Below, one piece after another: positions 6,001-6,875 of a DNA stretch of 6,875 bases; position 1 is the first letter of the stretch; the number at the start of each line of letters is the position of its first letter. A program made the position numbers and the translations under genes. Below the pieces are notes generated by a model. That model made no database searches and was not told the DNA's origin. It saw nothing but the letters and a program-made list of their open reading frames with translations. The DNA is from Myxococcales bacterium UBA1238 (GTDB lineage: Bacteria > Myxococcota_A > Bradymonadia > UBA7976 > UBA1532): NCBI GenBank assembly GCA_002309015.1, contig DBWM01000055.1, positions 121,033-127,907 on the forward strand, given 5' to 3'.

Positions 6001-6047
6001 GCATTTGACCGGTTGGGATTTTCGTCATCTGAGGTTTATGCGCGCTT

Positions 6048-6053
6048 AAGGAG
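6048..6053 (+). promoter_or_regulatory. Ribosome binding site of the acidic/Pro-rich gene
   Basis: AAGGAG lies 8 nt before the ATG at 6062. An in-frame TAA at 6047-6049 overlaps it, which rules out a start further upstream except a TTG directly before the ATG. Confidence 0.8.
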
Positions 6054-6061
6054 CCCTTTTG

Positions 6062-6875
6062 ATGTTGCCGCCTTTTCCCAAAAAGCCCTCTGATTCCATC
6101 GATCAACAAAAGACAGAAACCGGTGTAGTCTCTCCCTTAAAACCGGGTTTGCGGCTCAATCAACCTTTAAACGGGCGGTTACCTCCCTTAAAAACGCCCT
6201 CCCCTTTGCAACCCAAAGGCGAACTTCCGAAGCTTCATCTGGGCTCTAAACTGCCCACACCCGCGCCCGCATTGCCTTCGGTACAAAATGCATTGAGCAA
6301 ACTGAAGGCCAAACAAGAGACCGATGCGCGCGATAAAACCGATTCAGGTTCTTCGCATGAACCGGATCTGATGGACGCTGCTTTTGCCAAAGCCAAAGCC
6401 CAAATGCATTTGAGCGAGGATCCCAAAGCGGTTCAGCCCGCGCCTGAAACCCAAAAACCCGAGCCCGAAAAAGCAGAAGCCGAGCCCGTAAAGGCAAAGA
6501 ATGCGCCTCAGGTCGAGAAGACGCCCGAATGGTTAATGCCTCCTCCCTCGGCCAACAAGCCTTCAAAACCGCGCTATCAACCCTCAGCCGGCACCCATGC
6601 ACTCTTTGATGACGACGGCGACGACGAATTCTTTGGTTTTCACCGCTCGGGATCGGGCGCGTCCTTATTCGATGATGACGACGATTTCTTTGGCAGCAGC
6701 CACTCGCATAATCGCCTTGAAGACGACGATGCAGGGATCTTTACCGACGAATTTAAGGCTTCAAACCATCTGACGGAAGATGAACCGCCTGCGGAAGAAG
6801 CGCGTGAAGACGACGACTCCAAAGATTTATATGCCGGGCATAAAACAGATAAGCCCGCGCCAAAACCCGCTTTAG
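6062..6875 (+). CDS. Disordered Pro/Lys-rich and Asp-rich protein (N-terminal fragment)
   Basis: An open frame of 271 codons that continues past the right edge. I do not recognise the family. There is no signal peptide or membrane segment in the visible part, so it is probably cytoplasmic. Residues 1-75 are rich in Pro, Leu and Lys (PLKPGLRLNQPL, PPLKTPSPLQPKGELPKL). Residues 76-118 may be a short helical stretch. Residues 119-170 alternate Pro, Glu, Lys and Ala. Residues 181-214 hold two copies of LFDDD(G/D)D..FFG separated by a Ser/Gly linker, and 219-260 are strongly acidic. All of this predicts a long disordered leader, probably before a folded domain outside the window. It follows the PilT-like gene by 61 bp with no terminator between, so it is probably in the same operon. 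The ATG has a good AAGGAG site 8 nt upstream. Confidence 0.8.
   Translation, partial: MLPPFPKKPSDSIDQQKTETGVVSPLKPGLRLNQPLNGRLPPLKTPSPLQPKGELPKLHLGSKLPTPAPALPSVQNALSKLKAKQETDARDKTDSGSSHEPDLMDAAFAKAKAQMHLSEDPKAVQPAPETQKPEPEKAEAEPVKAKNAPQVEKTPEWLMPPPSANKPSKPRYQPSAGTHALFDDDGDDEFFGFHRSGSGASLFDDDDDFFGSSHSHNRLEDDDAGIFTDEFKASNHLTEDEPPAEEAREDDDSKDLYAGHKTDKPAPKPAL
6602..6703 (+). repeat. Two copies of an acidic-aromatic LFDDD..FFG motif
   Basis: Segments 6602-6643 (LFDDDGDDEFFGFH) and 6665-6703 (LFDDDDDFFGSSH) encode the same pattern: a hydrophobic pair, a run of Asp, a Phe pair, Gly and a nearby His. The linker is Arg-Ser-Gly-rich. The pattern looks like a repeated short linear binding motif within a disordered region; no partner is known. 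Confidence 0.65.

Noticed and set aside
6235..6822. Minus-strand open frames opposite the last gene
   Set aside because: They are Ser/Arg/Leu-rich shadows of the Asp/Lys/Pro-rich coding strand, without start signals.

Overview
The window looks like a chromosomal piece from a Gram-negative bacterium of the former Deltaproteobacteria (Myxococcota or Bradymonadota-like). This is an inference from the gene types: many predicted lipoproteins, a large secreted Ig-like protein carrying a MopE-type Asp/Cys motif, and a PilT-family retraction ATPase. No rRNA, tRNA, IS element, integrase or CRISPR array is visible.

Two divergent transcription units flank a 176-bp intergenic region (1874-2049). Leftward (minus strand) there are three small lipoprotein genes in the order 1873-1448, 1451-1101 and 1071-508. 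Although diverged, they are clearly paralogues: each has a lipobox cysteine, then an E-rich helix, a DC(D/E)xM motif and a second cysteine at nearly constant spacing. The first two overlap by 4 bp (ATGA). After the third comes a long-loop stem (451-493) and then a hairpin with an 8-T tract (398-423) that reads as an intrinsic terminator. Only 20 bp beyond it starts a truncated type I ABC exporter gene (377 to the window edge), so the hairpin may also act as a leader attenuator for the transporter.

Rightward (plus strand) a 944-residue lipoprotein (2050-4884) combines about six Ig-like beta domains, a MopE-like motif and an unrecognised C-terminal domain. Nine bases later comes a complete PilT-family ATPase (4894-6000). 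After 61 bp a third gene (6062 to the window edge) begins with a long Pro/Lys-rich and Asp-rich disordered region. The short gaps and lack of a terminator suggest one operon: a surface lipoprotein, a pilus-retraction-type motor and an acidic cytoplasmic protein.

The most interesting points are the tandem lipoprotein paralogue array with repeat-expanded tails (one His-rich), the terminator placed against the ABC exporter start, and the unusual company of the PilT-like ATPase.
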